In this document: piece by piece, positions 51,662-60,551 of the stretch
Layout: each line of letters starts with the position of its first letter
How positions within the stretch are numbered: the first letter of the stretch is position 1
Assembly (NCBI RefSeq): GCF_016654005.1
Contig: NZ_JAEPWN010000006.1
Coordinates: 62,001 to 126,000, forward strand
DNA: 64,000 nucleotides
Reading direction: 5' to 3'
Source: Brevundimonas nasdae
GTDB taxonomy: Bacteria; Pseudomonadota; Alphaproteobacteria; Caulobacterales; Caulobacteraceae
Made by a program: the position numbers and the translations under genes
Notes under the pieces: generated by a model
What the model was told of the DNA's origin: nothing
The model's database searches: none
What the model saw: the letters and a program-made list of their open reading frames with translations, nothing else

Positions 51662-52894
51662 GTGACGGTCCTCACGCCGAGCTTCGCTCAACACAAATCG
51701 GGGCTTCACGGACGTCGCTTCCTGATCGTCACGGCGCCCTTCGGTGGCTTCGGCCCCGCCTTGGCTCGTGTGCTTGAATCGCGCGGCGCTGAGGTCAGCC
51801 GCATGATCTTCAATGCCGGCGACGCCTTGAACTGGCCTCGGCGGGGCGGAATCGTCTTCAGACACGCGCCGAATGTCTGGGCTGGCGAAATCCATCAGCG
51901 TCTTGCCGACTTCACCGACGTCATCATCTTTGGAGAAGGCGGCTCCTATAATCGAGCGGTGCTGTCTGCGGTGGACAGGCTGTCGGCTCGGGTGTGGGTG
52001 CTCGAAAACGGCTATTTCCGACCCGACTGGATTACGGTTGAGCGCAATGGCGTAAACGCCTCCAGCGCCCTGCCCCGTTTCCGTGACGCCTATCCCGATC
52101 CTGCGCCCGAACTGCCGACAGTGCGTCATGTCGGCAAAATCCTGCCGTATCATGTCGTCAACATCAGCCTCTACCATACGGTGCAGTGGCTGGGCGGGCT
52201 TCTGTTTCCCAGCCAGGACGTGCACTACACTGTATCGCCGCTGCGTCAGTGTCTGGGGCATATCCGACGTTATGTCGGCCTAGCTTTCCACAAGCCGGAA
52301 AATTGCGACGCCGATCTCATCGCCTCGCGCGGTCCCTTCTTCATCGCCTGCCTGCAGCGTGAGGGCGACGCGCAGTTGCTGCGCTATTCCCGCTACGCCG
52401 ATAATACGGCCTTCCTGGCGGCGGTGCTGACCAGCTTCGCCCAAGGGGCGGCGGCGGGCGACCGGCTGGTGGTGAAGAATCATCCGCTGGACCCCGGACT
52501 GATCGATCTTCGCGCCGTCACCCTGCGGCTGGCCAAGGAGCGTGGGCTGGCGGGACGGGTTGATTTCATTGACGGCGGCAATCTGGCTCAGCTGTGCCGT
52601 AATTCGCGTGGCATGGTCGTCAATAATTCCAGTGCCGCGCTGTCAGCCTTGGGTTTCCACACGCCAGTGAAAGTTCTGGGCGACGCCTTCTTCGACTTCG
52701 CCGGATTGACGGACCAGCAGCCCTTGGACGGTTTCTGGGCGACGCCCCAGGCGCCCGATGCCGAGCTTTTCACACGTTTTCGCGCCCATGTGATCAGTCA
52801 AAGCCAGGTGAATGGGAATTACCATGAACCCCGCTCCATCGAACCAACCGCCCAGGGCGTCGCGGACATGTTCGAGCGCGTTTCCGAGAAGTGA
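51662..52894 (+). CDS. Capsule polysaccharide biosynthesis/export-type protein (KpsS-like)
   Basis: The core resembles the KpsS/LipB capsule family, glycosyltransferases that start the Kdo linker of group 2 capsules. It has RFLIVTAPFGGFGPALARVL, TDVIIFGEGGSYNRAVLSAV, VLENGYFRPDWITVERNGVN, KNHPLDPGLIDLR and the late VNNSSAALSALGFHTPVKVL. GTG 51662, with AAGG and GGGGGG ahead, gives 410 residues. A longer frame from TTG 51530 or ATG 51560 would add an Arg-rich tail not seen in the family, so those starts seem less likely. No other capsule gene is nearby, so the polysaccharide is unknown. About 170 bases separate it from the TonB receptor. Confidence 0.8.
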   Translation: MTVLTPSFAQHKSGLHGRRFLIVTAPFGGFGPALARVLESRGAEVSRMIFNAGDALNWPRRGGIVFRHAPNVWAGEIHQRLADFTDVIIFGEGGSYNRAVLSAVDRLSARVWVLENGYFRPDWITVERNGVNASSALPRFRDAYPDPAPELPTVRHVGKILPYHVVNISLYHTVQWLGGLLFPSQDVHYTVSPLRQCLGHIRRYVGLAFHKPENCDADLIASRGPFFIACLQREGDAQLLRYSRYADNTAFLAAVLTSFAQGAAAGDRLVVKNHPLDPGLIDLRAVTLRLAKERGLAGRVDFIDGGNLAQLCRNSRGMVVNNSSAALSALGFHTPVKVLGDAFFDFAGLTDQQPLDGFWATPQAPDAELFTRFRAHVISQSQVNGNYHEPRSIEPTAQGVADMFERVSEK

Positions 52895-53065
52895 CACTGT
52901 TCAGGCTTGGTGTGGCCTTTGCGCCACCTTTGGGCGCTGTCATTGTTCTGTCACATAACTGTCGCCCGACGTTTTAACATCCGCCCTAGAGGGAGGTTCG
53001 ATTTCGACAGACGACGTTGTCTGTCGCCTTTGGCCTTAGCAGCCTCTCATCTGGGGATAGATGTA

Positions 53066-55510
53066 ATGTTCAACCGCAAACGCCTGTTTTGGGCGACTAC
53101 GGCGCTCGTGGGTTCGCTCGCCGCCGCTGGAGCCGCTTCGGCGCAATCGACCGCCACTCAGTCGGTTGAAGATGTTGTCGTTACGGGCCAGCGCGGTCCG
53201 CGCAACATCGACGGTGCCATCGTGGCTGAAACCGTCGGTAAATCGCGTTCGACCGTCACCCAAGAGTTCATCGAGACTCAAGCCGCCGGCCAAACGATCA
53301 ACGAAGTTCTTAACCTGGTTCCGGGCATGAGCTTCACGAACAACGACGCCTATGGTTCGTCGGGTGGCAACATTCGTCTGCACGGCTTTGACGGCCCGCG
53401 CATCTCGCAGACCTTTGACGGCATGCCGCTGAACGATTCGGGCAACTATTCGCTGTATTCGAACCAGCAGCTGGATAGCGAATTGATCGGCTCGGCTTCG
53501 GTCAACACCGGCACGACCGACGTTGACTCTCCGACGGCCTCGGCTTCGGGCGGCACCATCAACATGTCCTCGATCGCTGTTCCGACCGAGTTCGGCGGTC
53601 GCATTAAAGGCTCGCTGGGAGACAGCGATTTCCGTCGTGTCTTCGCTCAACTGAACACGGGTGAAGTCGGTCCGTTCGGCACCCGCGCCTGGCTGGCCTA
53701 TTCGGATCAGTCGTACGACAAGTACAAGGGTCTCGGCGACCTGAACAAGACGCAGTACAACTTCAAAATTTACCAGCCGATTCGTGGAAATGGCGACTTC
53801 GTCTCGCTGGCCGGTCACTGGAACCGCAACCGCAACAACAACTATGCGGACCTGCAACTGCAGCGGAACGCTGACGGTTCGGCCAGCCTGGCCAACGGCG
53901 TGACCTGGGACACCGACTTCGATACGAACTACACGGCTCCGACCTATCGCAACGGCCAAGCCGATGTTGACGGCAACGGCAACCGTTTCTGGGCTCTGCG
54001 TCAGAACCCGTCGGACACCGGCAATATCCGCGCCCAGTCGCGCTTCACCCTGCGCGACAACCTGATCTTCACCTTCGATCCGTCGTTCCAGTATACGCTG
54101 GCGACCGGTGGGTCGGGTCAGTTTGTCCTGTCGGAAACCGACCGTCTGATCCGCGGCTCCAAGACCACGGGCGGTGTTGACCTGAACGGTGACGGCGACA
54201 CCCTGGACAGCGTCCGGATTCACTCGACTAACAACACCCACACCCAGCGCTACGGCATCAGCTCGTCGCTGATCTGGAAACTGTCGGACACGCAGACTCT
54301 GCGTGCCGCCTACACCCTTGACGACGCCCGCCACCGTCAGACCGGCATGTACGGTCGGATCGATTTCTCCAACCCGACCGATCCGCGCTTCTTCGACGCT
54401 TTCGCTGGCCTGCGCGACAAGGATCACCGCATTGTCAATCTGGACGGTTATGAACTGCGTGCGCGGGATCGCCTGTCTTACGCCACCCTGAACCAGTTCG
54501 CGGTCGAGTATGCCGGTCGTTTCCTTGACGATGCACTGCGCGTCAACGTCGGCCTGCGCGTGCCGTACTTCAAGCGCGAGATGAACCAGAACTGCTACTC
54601 GCAGTCCAAGAGCAGCTCGGTTATTTGCACGACCGAAACTGCAGTCAAGCAAGCGGACGGAACCTACAAGGTGGGCACTCGCACGCAAAGCTACATCGCG
54701 CCGTACTCGCGCGACGTGAAGTTCGACGACGTGCTGCCGAACGTGAACGTCAGCTGGAACTTCTCTGGCGCTCAGTCGGTCTATGCTTCGTTCGCCCAGT
54801 CTCTGACCCTGCCGCGCACCGACAACCTGTACACCGTCTTCTTCGACGCCAAGGGCGAAATCACCTCGCCCATCACCGCACCGGAAAAGACCACCACCTA
54901 TGACCTGGGCTACCGCTACCAAACGGGCACCCTGATCGCTTCGGCCAACGTCTGGTACACCGAGTTCAAGAACCGCATCGTGTCGCGTTACGACCAGGAT
55001 TTGGGCGTGTCGTTCGACTCGAACGTGGGTGATGTGAAGCTGTACGGCTTCGACTCACAAGTCGGCTGGTCGCCGATGGAAGGTCTGTCGCTGTACGCCA
55101 CGGCTTCGTACACGGACTCGGAAATCGCCAACGACTATCTGGATGGCACCAACCTGATCAAGACGGGCGGCAAGTCGCTGACGGAAACCCCGGATTGGAC
55201 CTTCGGTGGTCGCATCCAGTATGAGACCGGCCCGGTGCAACTGGGCGCTCAGGTCAAGTACACCGGCGAGCGTTGGGTGACCGACGTCAACGACCTGTAC
55301 ACGGACGCCTACACGGTTGTTAACGCCGACGCCAAGTTCGACCTGGGCTACTTCGGCTACAAGAACTCCAATCTGGCCCTGCGCGTTGTGAACCTGTTCG
55401 ACGAGAAATACTTCGGCTCGATCTCGGGCGCGACGGATGCGTCCAAGGCCACCTATGCCTACCGTGGTCCCCCGCGCACCATCCAGGCGACGGTCACCTA
55501 CGCCTTCTAA
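53066..55510 (+). CDS. TonB-dependent receptor
   Basis: This 814-residue outer-membrane receptor starts with a signal peptide (FWATTALVGSLAAAGAASAQ) and the TonB-box-like region EDVVVTGQRG. A plug domain follows (VTQEFIETQAAGQTINEVLN, FDGPRISQTFDGMPLNDSGN), then a beta barrel closing with TIQATVTYAF. The C-terminal Phe is intact. Unlike the receptor at 1-1063 it has no transport or hydrolase neighbours, so the ligand is unknown. ATG 53066 is preferred over the longer frame from 52907 because it begins the signal peptide. Confidence 0.95.
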   Translation: MFNRKRLFWATTALVGSLAAAGAASAQSTATQSVEDVVVTGQRGPRNIDGAIVAETVGKSRSTVTQEFIETQAAGQTINEVLNLVPGMSFTNNDAYGSSGGNIRLHGFDGPRISQTFDGMPLNDSGNYSLYSNQQLDSELIGSASVNTGTTDVDSPTASASGGTINMSSIAVPTEFGGRIKGSLGDSDFRRVFAQLNTGEVGPFGTRAWLAYSDQSYDKYKGLGDLNKTQYNFKIYQPIRGNGDFVSLAGHWNRNRNNNYADLQLQRNADGSASLANGVTWDTDFDTNYTAPTYRNGQADVDGNGNRFWALRQNPSDTGNIRAQSRFTLRDNLIFTFDPSFQYTLATGGSGQFVLSETDRLIRGSKTTGGVDLNGDGDTLDSVRIHSTNNTHTQRYGISSSLIWKLSDTQTLRAAYTLDDARHRQTGMYGRIDFSNPTDPRFFDAFAGLRDKDHRIVNLDGYELRARDRLSYATLNQFAVEYAGRFLDDALRVNVGLRVPYFKREMNQNCYSQSKSSSVICTTETAVKQADGTYKVGTRTQSYIAPYSRDVKFDDVLPNVNVSWNFSGAQSVYASFAQSLTLPRTDNLYTVFFDAKGEITSPITAPEKTTTYDLGYRYQTGTLIASANVWYTEFKNRIVSRYDQDLGVSFDSNVGDVKLYGFDSQVGWSPMEGLSLYATASYTDSEIANDYLDGTNLIKTGGKSLTETPDWTFGGRIQYETGPVQLGAQVKYTGERWVTDVNDLYTDAYTVVNADAKFDLGYFGYKNSNLALRVVNLFDEKYFGSISGATDASKATYAYRGPPRTIQATVTYAF

Positions 55511-55533
55511 TCGCGTAGCAGTCTAAGACTATG

Positions 55534-55566
55534 AAGGGCGGACCGGTGACGGGCCGCCCTTTTTCT
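55534..55566 (+). terminator. TonB receptor terminator
   Basis: AAGGGCGG and CCGCCCTT pair around a 12-base loop, continuing into TTTTTCTTT. It starts 24 bases after the receptor stop. Confidence 0.88.
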
Positions 55567-55670
55567 TTGGGGGTTCGGGCGTTGAAGTCGGGGGCGCTAG
55601 GGGCCATATGGCGCGGCTCGCGTTTCGTCCCCGGATATCCCGCCGGATTAATGACAGGATCAGTTCGCCG

Positions 55671-56690
55671 ATGACCGCTCCCATCCCTGCCGCCATCCCC
55701 GCAGAGTGGGCTCCGCACCGCGCCATGTGGGTGGGTTGGCCGACCCATGCCGAATACTGGTTCGAGCATCTGGAACAGGCCCGTGACGAGGTCGAGGGGC
55801 TGGTGCTGGCGCTGGCCGGGCCCGGGCGTGAACAGGTTAAGCTGATGGTCGGCAGCGAAGAGGCCTTGTCGGGCGCCCAGGCGCGTTTTGCGGGCGTCGC
55901 CAATGTCGAGGTCGTGCCGGGTCGTTTCGGCGACATCTGGCTGCGCGACACCGGCCCGATCTTCGGCGCTGGCTCCAGGACGGCGGCCGCCTTCAAGGTC
56001 AACGGCTGGGGCGGCAAATACGACATGGCGGGCGACGACGAGGTTGCGGGCCAGATCGGTGAACATTCAGGCGTGCCCCTGACGTGGAACGATTTCGTGT
56101 TGGAGGGCGGCTCTCTGGATCATGATGGGGAGGGCACGGTCCTGACCACGCGCCAGTGCGTGCTGAACCCCAACCGCAATCCAGGCTGGAACCAGGATGA
56201 GGCCGTGGCTGCGGCGGCGCTGGAGCATGCGGTGGGCGCCAAGGTCGTGGTGTGGCTGGGCGACGGCCTGCTGAACGACCACACCGACGGCCACGTCGAC
56301 AATCTGGCCCGTTTCGTCGCGCCGGGCGTCGTCGCCTGCCCGATCGCCTGGGGTCAGAAGGATCCGAACGCCGAGGTCTATGACGCCACGGCGCGCGATC
56401 TGTCGACGGTGACGGACGCAGGCGGCCGCAAGCTGAAGGTGGTGCGCATCCCGTCGCCGGGTCTGGTGCTGGACGAGGACGAACGCCCGGTCCCCGCCAG
56501 CCACATGAACTTCCTGATCGCCAATGGCGCGGTGATCGTGCCGACCTATGGCGATGATCAGGCCTCGCGCTTCGCCTGCGAGGCCCTGGCCGACGCCTTC
56601 CCGGATCGCCAGATCATTCCGCTGCCGTCGAACGCCATCCTGACCGGCGGCGGGTCCTTCCACTGCATTTCCCAGCAGGAGCCCGCATGA
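55671..56690 (+). CDS. aguA: Agmatine deiminase
   Basis: AguA converts agmatine to N-carbamoylputrescine. The 339-residue pentein-fold enzyme shows WAPHRAMWVGWPTHAEYW, the substrate-binding RFGDIWLRDTGPIFG, EGGSLDHDGEGTVLTT, the HTDGHVDNLARF motif and the catalytic Cys near the C-terminus in GGGSFHCISQQEP. ATG 55671 begins the conserved N-terminus; an in-frame upstream codon at 55608 would add an unconserved stretch. The next enzyme overlaps it by 4 bases. Confidence 0.95.
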   Translation: MTAPIPAAIPAEWAPHRAMWVGWPTHAEYWFEHLEQARDEVEGLVLALAGPGREQVKLMVGSEEALSGAQARFAGVANVEVVPGRFGDIWLRDTGPIFGAGSRTAAAFKVNGWGGKYDMAGDDEVAGQIGEHSGVPLTWNDFVLEGGSLDHDGEGTVLTTRQCVLNPNRNPGWNQDEAVAAAALEHAVGAKVVVWLGDGLLNDHTDGHVDNLARFVAPGVVACPIAWGQKDPNAEVYDATARDLSTVTDAGGRKLKVVRIPSPGLVLDEDERPVPASHMNFLIANGAVIVPTYGDDQASRFACEALADAFPDRQIIPLPSNAILTGGGSFHCISQQEPA

Positions 56691-57550
56691 CCCGCACGAT
56701 TTCCGTCGCCGGCATTCAGACCTCTTACGGGGACGACCTGCAAGCCAATATCGACAAGACCATTGGGTTCGTCCGTGAGGCGGCTGGCCGTGGCGCGCAG
56801 GTGATCCTGCCGTCGGAGCTGTTTCAGGGGCCGTATTTCTGCGTTTCGCAGGAAGAGCACTGGTTCGCCCACGCCTATGAATGGCGCGACCATCCTTGCG
56901 TTACGGCCCTGTCGCCGGTGGCCAAAGAGTTGGGCGTCGCCATTCCGGTCTCGATCTTCGAGAAGGACGGGCCGCAGTATTACAACTCCATCGTCATGCT
57001 GGATGCGGACGGCGAGACGCTGGGCGTCTATCGCAAGAGCCATATTCCTGACGGTCCCGGCTATCAGGAGAAGTATTATTTCCGCCCCGGCGACACCGGC
57101 TTCAAGACCTGGACCACGCGCTTCGGCAAGGTCGGGGTCGGCATCTGCTGGGACCAGTGGTTCCCGGAAGCCGCGCGGGCGATGATGCTGCAGGGCGCCG
57201 ACGTCCTGATGTATCCGACCGCCATCGGCACCGAGCCGCATGACGCGGGTCTGCACACCGCCGAGCCGTGGCGTCGCGCCATGCAGGGTCACGCCGTGTC
57301 CAACGCCGTGCCGGTCGTCGGCGCCAACCGCATCGGCCATGAGACGGTGACGGAGGCGGGCCAGACCTTCTACGGCCACTCCTTCATCGCCGATCAGCAG
57401 GGCACCCTGGTCGAGAGCCTGGGCGCGGACGACGAAGGCGTGCTGGTCCACAGCTTCGATCTGGACGAACTGGACAAGTACCGGGCGGCGTGGGGCTTCT
57501 TCCGTGACCGCCGCACCGATCTGTACGGGGCGCTGACGGGCGGGAAATAG
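56687..57550 (+). CDS. aguB: N-carbamoylputrescine amidase
   Basis: AguB hydrolyses N-carbamoylputrescine to putrescine, CO2 and ammonia. The 287-residue nitrilase fold carries the Glu in ILPSELFQGPYFC, the Lys in YRKSHIPDGPGY and the Cys in KVGVGICWDQWFPEAARAM. The Cys-Trp-Asp-Gln and the late GANRIGHE match the agmatine branch. ATG overlaps the aguA stop (ATGA), so both steps from agmatine to putrescine are one unit. Confidence 0.95.
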   Translation: MTRTISVAGIQTSYGDDLQANIDKTIGFVREAAGRGAQVILPSELFQGPYFCVSQEEHWFAHAYEWRDHPCVTALSPVAKELGVAIPVSIFEKDGPQYYNSIVMLDADGETLGVYRKSHIPDGPGYQEKYYFRPGDTGFKTWTTRFGKVGVGICWDQWFPEAARAMMLQGADVLMYPTAIGTEPHDAGLHTAEPWRRAMQGHAVSNAVPVVGANRIGHETVTEAGQTFYGHSFIADQQGTLVESLGADDEGVLVHSFDLDELDKYRAAWGFFRDRRTDLYGALTGGK

Positions 57551-57575
57551 GGCCAATCGACATTTCGTTGGAAGC

Positions 57576-57703
57576 CGTCATTCCGGGGCGTCCGAAGGAC
57601 GAACCCGGAACCCAGGCGTTCACATCAAGCATCGAATGCGTCCAGCAGCGCGACTGTCGTTCTGGGTTCCGGGTTCTTCGCTTCGCTCAGCCCCGGAATG
57701 ACG
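57576..57703. repeat. Palindromic intergenic repeat, family 1, copy B
   Basis: The unit starts CGTCATTCCGGGGCGTCCGA and ends GCCCCGGAATGACGG, closely matching copy A at 47466-47595 in both arms; the centre differs. AATCGACATT also precedes both copies. It lies between aguB and the hydrolase gene and holds no ORF I trust. Confidence 0.8.
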
Positions 57704-57753
57704 GGTAAGGCGTCGGCCAACTGAACGTCGATTGAACCTGGTTTTCCTGCCTT

Positions 57754-57862
57754 CCGTCATCCTCGGGCCTGACCCGAGGATCGGATGCTGATTGGGCTGT
57801 GCGCCGTCCTGAGCGCAATGGGGCGGATGGCCCGGCCCTCGGGTCAAGCCCGAGGGTGACGG
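57754..57862. repeat. Palindromic intergenic repeat, family 2, copy C
   Basis: It begins CCGTCATCCTCGGGCCTGAC and ends GTCAAGCCCGAGGGTGACGG, the two being near-complements. A short internal hairpin, CCTCGGG-CCTGA-CCCGAGG, is present in the left arm. It resembles 58664-58796. With copy B it accounts for most of the 57551-57870 gap. Confidence 0.78.
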
Positions 57863-57870
57863 ATGATTAT

Positions 57871-58611
57871 CTAGCTTCGCAACGCCTCAACCGCCGCGAC
57901 CAGCAGGTCCAGGTCGGCGGGGCTGGACAGGCGGTGGTCGCCGCCTTCGATCAGGTCCAGCCGCACGTCGCCGCCGCTCAGGCGCTCGATCAGTTCGGCC
58001 TGATGGCGCCACGGCACCACGTCGTCGTCGCGGCCTTGCAGGATATGGACGGGGGCGGTGATGTCGATCACCCCGTCCATCAGCAGCCAGTCGCGCGCCT
58101 CCTCGAACATGCGGCGGGTCAGGACATATTCGCCCAGACCTTCCTCGACGATCAAGGTCTCGCCCTCGCGCAGGATGGCCTGCCGTTCGTGATCGGCCAG
58201 GCCGGGCCACATCAGCCGTTCGGTGAAGTCCTGCGCCGGATTGACCAGGGCCAGGCCCTTGATCCGCTCAGGCCGCGCCAGCGTCGCCAGCAGCGACACC
58301 CAGCCGCCCATAGACGATCCGACCGGGATCACCGGCCCTTCCAGACTGTCGATCAGGGCGACGGCGTCTTCGCGCCAGCGGCCGATGGTCGCCTGTCGCC
58401 AGTCGCCCGAGGACTGACCGTGGGCGAAATGGTCGTAGCGGACATAGTTCCAGCCGCGTTTGCGCGCCGCCGCATCCAGCGCCAGCGCCTTGGTCCCCTC
58501 CATGTCGGAACGGAAGCCCCCGACCCAGATCACGGTGGGGCCGTCGCCCTCGATGCGTTTGAAGGCCAGGGTTTCGCCGTCGGGGCGGGTCAGGGTCTGG
58601 ATGTCGCTCAT
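57871..58611 (-). CDS. Alpha/beta-hydrolase
   Basis: The 246-residue hydrolase has the oxyanion region WVGGFRSDMEGTKA, the nucleophile elbow GSSMGGWVSLLA, the acidic residue in ILQGRDDDVVPWRHQAE and the His in EGGDHRLSSPADLD. Substrate cannot be told; relatives include palmitoyl-thioesterase-like and unspecified esterases. ATG 58611 with AGAAGG upstream is preferred over 58638. It is flanked on both sides by palindromic repeats and is divergent from the GT9 gene. Confidence 0.88.
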   Translation of the reverse strand: MSDIQTLTRPDGETLAFKRIEGDGPTVIWVGGFRSDMEGTKALALDAAARKRGWNYVRYDHFAHGQSSGDWRQATIGRWREDAVALIDSLEGPVIPVGSSMGGWVSLLATLARPERIKGLALVNPAQDFTERLMWPGLADHERQAILREGETLIVEEGLGEYVLTRRMFEEARDWLLMDGVIDITAPVHILQGRDDDVVPWRHQAELIERLSGGDVRLDLIEGGDHRLSSPADLDLLVAAVEALRS

Positions 58612-58663
58612 GGCCTTCTTTTGCCGCGTGTTTCGCATCCCGTCACCCTCTGCGCCCTGTCTT

Positions 58664-58796
58664 CGTCATCCTCGGGCTTGACCCGAGGATCAGGCGTGAC
58701 GCACACGGAGGGCTGATAGGCGGTTCCGGCCGCAGCCCGCGTTCCGCATCGCACGCGGGGCGCTTCCGATCTTCGGGTCAAGCCCGAGGATGACGG
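58664..58796. repeat. Palindromic intergenic repeat, family 2, copy D
   Basis: It begins CGTCATCCTCGGGCTTGACC and ends GGGTCAAGCCCGAGGATGACGG, with the two arms strictly complementary over more than 20 bases. The right arm continues into the ribosome site and start of the glycosyltransferase gene. Confidence 0.8.
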
Positions 58797-58804
58797 AGGA
58801 AGAT

Positions 58805-59767
58805 TTGTCCGCACCCCAGGTCCTGTTCGTCACCTCCAACCGCATCGGCGACTGCGTCATCTCGTCCGGGGTGATCCGCGAGATCACGCGTCAGGTTCCG
58901 GGGGCCGAGATCACCGTCGCCTGCGGGCGGCCGCCTGCGCCCTTCTTCCGCAATGCGCCGGGCGTGGCGCGCACCATCATTCTCGACAAGAAGAAACTGT
59001 CCGGCCACTGGTTCGACCTGTGGGCTCAGGTGCGTTCGACGCGCTGGGACCTGGTGATCGACATTCGCGGATCGGCCCTGTCCTATCTGATCCCGGCCAA
59101 ACGCCGCGTCGTCTATAATCGCCGGTGGGAGACGGGCCTGCGCAAGGTCGAGATGGTGTCGCGCCTGATGGGCTCGCCGACGCCGCTGGACCCGGAAATC
59201 TTCCTTGACGATCAGGCTCGCGCCGAGGCCGCCGCCGTCATCGATCCGCAACTGGCTGGGGGCGCCGGTCCCGGCCCCATCATCGCCCTGGCGCCCATCG
59301 CGCACCAGCCGGGCAAGAGCTGGCCGGCCGATCGCTGGGGCGCGCTGGTCGAGAAGCTGAAGGCTGAGCCGCGTTTCGATGGTTGGCGTTTCATGCCGGT
59401 CGGCGGTCCCGGCGACCGGCCGCCGGCAACGCCTGCGCTTGAGGCTGCTGGGCCGCGCGGGATTGATTTCGTGGGCAAGGGCGACATCCTGGCCTCCGCC
59501 GCCGCCATCGACCGGGCCGACCTGTTCGTCGGCAACGACTCGGGCCTGATGCATGTTTCAGCGGCCCTGGGGCGTCCCACGCTGGGTCTGTTTGGGCCGA
59601 CCGAATGGTGGCTGTACGGGCCGTGGGGACCAAAGACCCGCACGGCGGCCTCAAACGAGACGCGCGGCCAGTTCGCGCCCATCGAGGATCTGACTGTCGA
59701 TCATGTGTTCGAGGCCGTGCTGGCCCTGCACGACGCCTATATCGCCGAGACGCCCGCCAAGCCTTGA
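58805..59767 (+). CDS. Glycosyltransferase family 9 (heptosyltransferase-like)
   Basis: This 320-residue enzyme is a GT9 glycosyltransferase, a family that adds heptose or related sugars to lipopolysaccharide core. It shows LFVTSNRIGDCVISSGVIRE, WDLVIDIRGSALSYLIPAKR, the phosphate loop APIAHQPGKSWPADRW and FVGNDSGLMHVSAALGRPTL, which is the donor site. TTG 58805 follows GGAGG (58795-58799) at ideal distance, while ATG 58790 has no placed ribosome site; both starts lie at the edge of repeat copy D. The gene is alone between repeats and infC. Confidence 0.9.
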   Translation: MSAPQVLFVTSNRIGDCVISSGVIREITRQVPGAEITVACGRPPAPFFRNAPGVARTIILDKKKLSGHWFDLWAQVRSTRWDLVIDIRGSALSYLIPAKRRVVYNRRWETGLRKVEMVSRLMGSPTPLDPEIFLDDQARAEAAAVIDPQLAGGAGPGPIIALAPIAHQPGKSWPADRWGALVEKLKAEPRFDGWRFMPVGGPGDRPPATPALEAAGPRGIDFVGKGDILASAAAIDRADLFVGNDSGLMHVSAALGRPTLGLFGPTEWWLYGPWGPKTRTAASNETRGQFAPIEDLTVDHVFEAVLALHDAYIAETPAKP

Positions 59768-59879
59768 AAAACCGGGGCTCCGGGCGCATATTGCGGGCCT
59801 GTGGGAAACGTGGCCGTCGCCGCGCCTTTCCGCGTATCACAAAACACGCTTCTTCTGACCACATAAGGAAACGACGCCC

Positions 59880-60413
59880 ATTCGCCGTCCCATGCAAGCG
59901 CCACCCGTGAAAGACGGGCCGCGTATGAACCAGGATATCCGCGCGCCTCGCGTTCTGCTCATCGACCAGAACGGCGAAAAACAAGGCGTCATGCCCACCT
60001 CCGCCGCTCTGGAAGCCGCTGAGGAAGCCGGGATGGACCTGGTCGAGATCGTCTCCACCTCCGAGCCGCCGGTGGCCAAGATCCTCGATTACGGCAAGCA
60101 CCGTTTCCAGGAGCAGAAGAAGAAGGCCGAACAGCGCAAGCGCCAAAAGGTCGTCGAGCTGAAGGAAATCAAGCTCCGTCCGAACATCGACACCCACGAC
60201 TATGAGGTGAAGGCCAAGGCCATGCACCGCTTCTTCGACGAAGGCGACAAGGTGAAGGTCACCCTGCGCTTCCGGGGTCGTGAAATGGCGCACCCCGAAC
60301 TGGGCATGAAGCTGCTGCACAAGGTGCAGGCCGACTTCGACGAAATCGCCAAGGTCGAGTTCGCACCCAAGATGGAAGGCCGCCAGATGATCATGATCCT
60401 GGCGCCGCGCTGA
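59880..60413 (+). CDS. infC: Translation initiation factor IF-3, ATT start
   Basis: IF-3 keeps ribosomal subunits apart and proofreads start codons. The sequence shows the N-domain [20 protein letters not shown], the linker [18 protein letters not shown] and the C-domain [20 protein letters not shown] then [16 protein letters not shown]. The ATT at 59880 has AAGGAA about 11 bases upstream and adds [14 protein letters not shown], conserved in alphaproteobacterial IF-3. IF-3 genes often use ATT so that IF-3 limits its own synthesis. The first in-frame ATG (59892) is too far from the ribosome site. The total is 177 residues. rpmI and rplT do not follow. Confidence 0.93.
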   Translation: MRRPMQAPPVKDGPRMNQDIRAPRVLLIDQNGEKQGVMPTSAALEAAEEAGMDLVEIVSTSEPPVAKILDYGKHRFQEQKKKAEQRKRQKVVELKEIKLRPNIDTHDYEVKAKAMHRFFDEGDKVKVTLRFRGREMAHPELGMKLLHKVQADFDEIAKVEFAPKMEGRQMIMILAPR

Positions 60414-60439
60414 CAGCCGCATTCTATTGCTGATTTGAG

Positions 60440-60474
60440 AACCCCCGCCCGGAAACGGTCGGGGGTTTTTCTTT
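60440..60474 (+). terminator. infC terminator
   Basis: ACCCCCG and CGGGGGT pair around CCCGGAAACGGT and are followed by TTTTCTTT. It lies about 27 bases after the infC stop. Confidence 0.88.
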
Positions 60475-60551
60475 GCCTCTTGCGACGGGTGTGTATTGCA
60501 ACCTGTGGTCTGATCGTCTGAATGGAGGCCGGGGATCAGGGGAGCGTCTGA

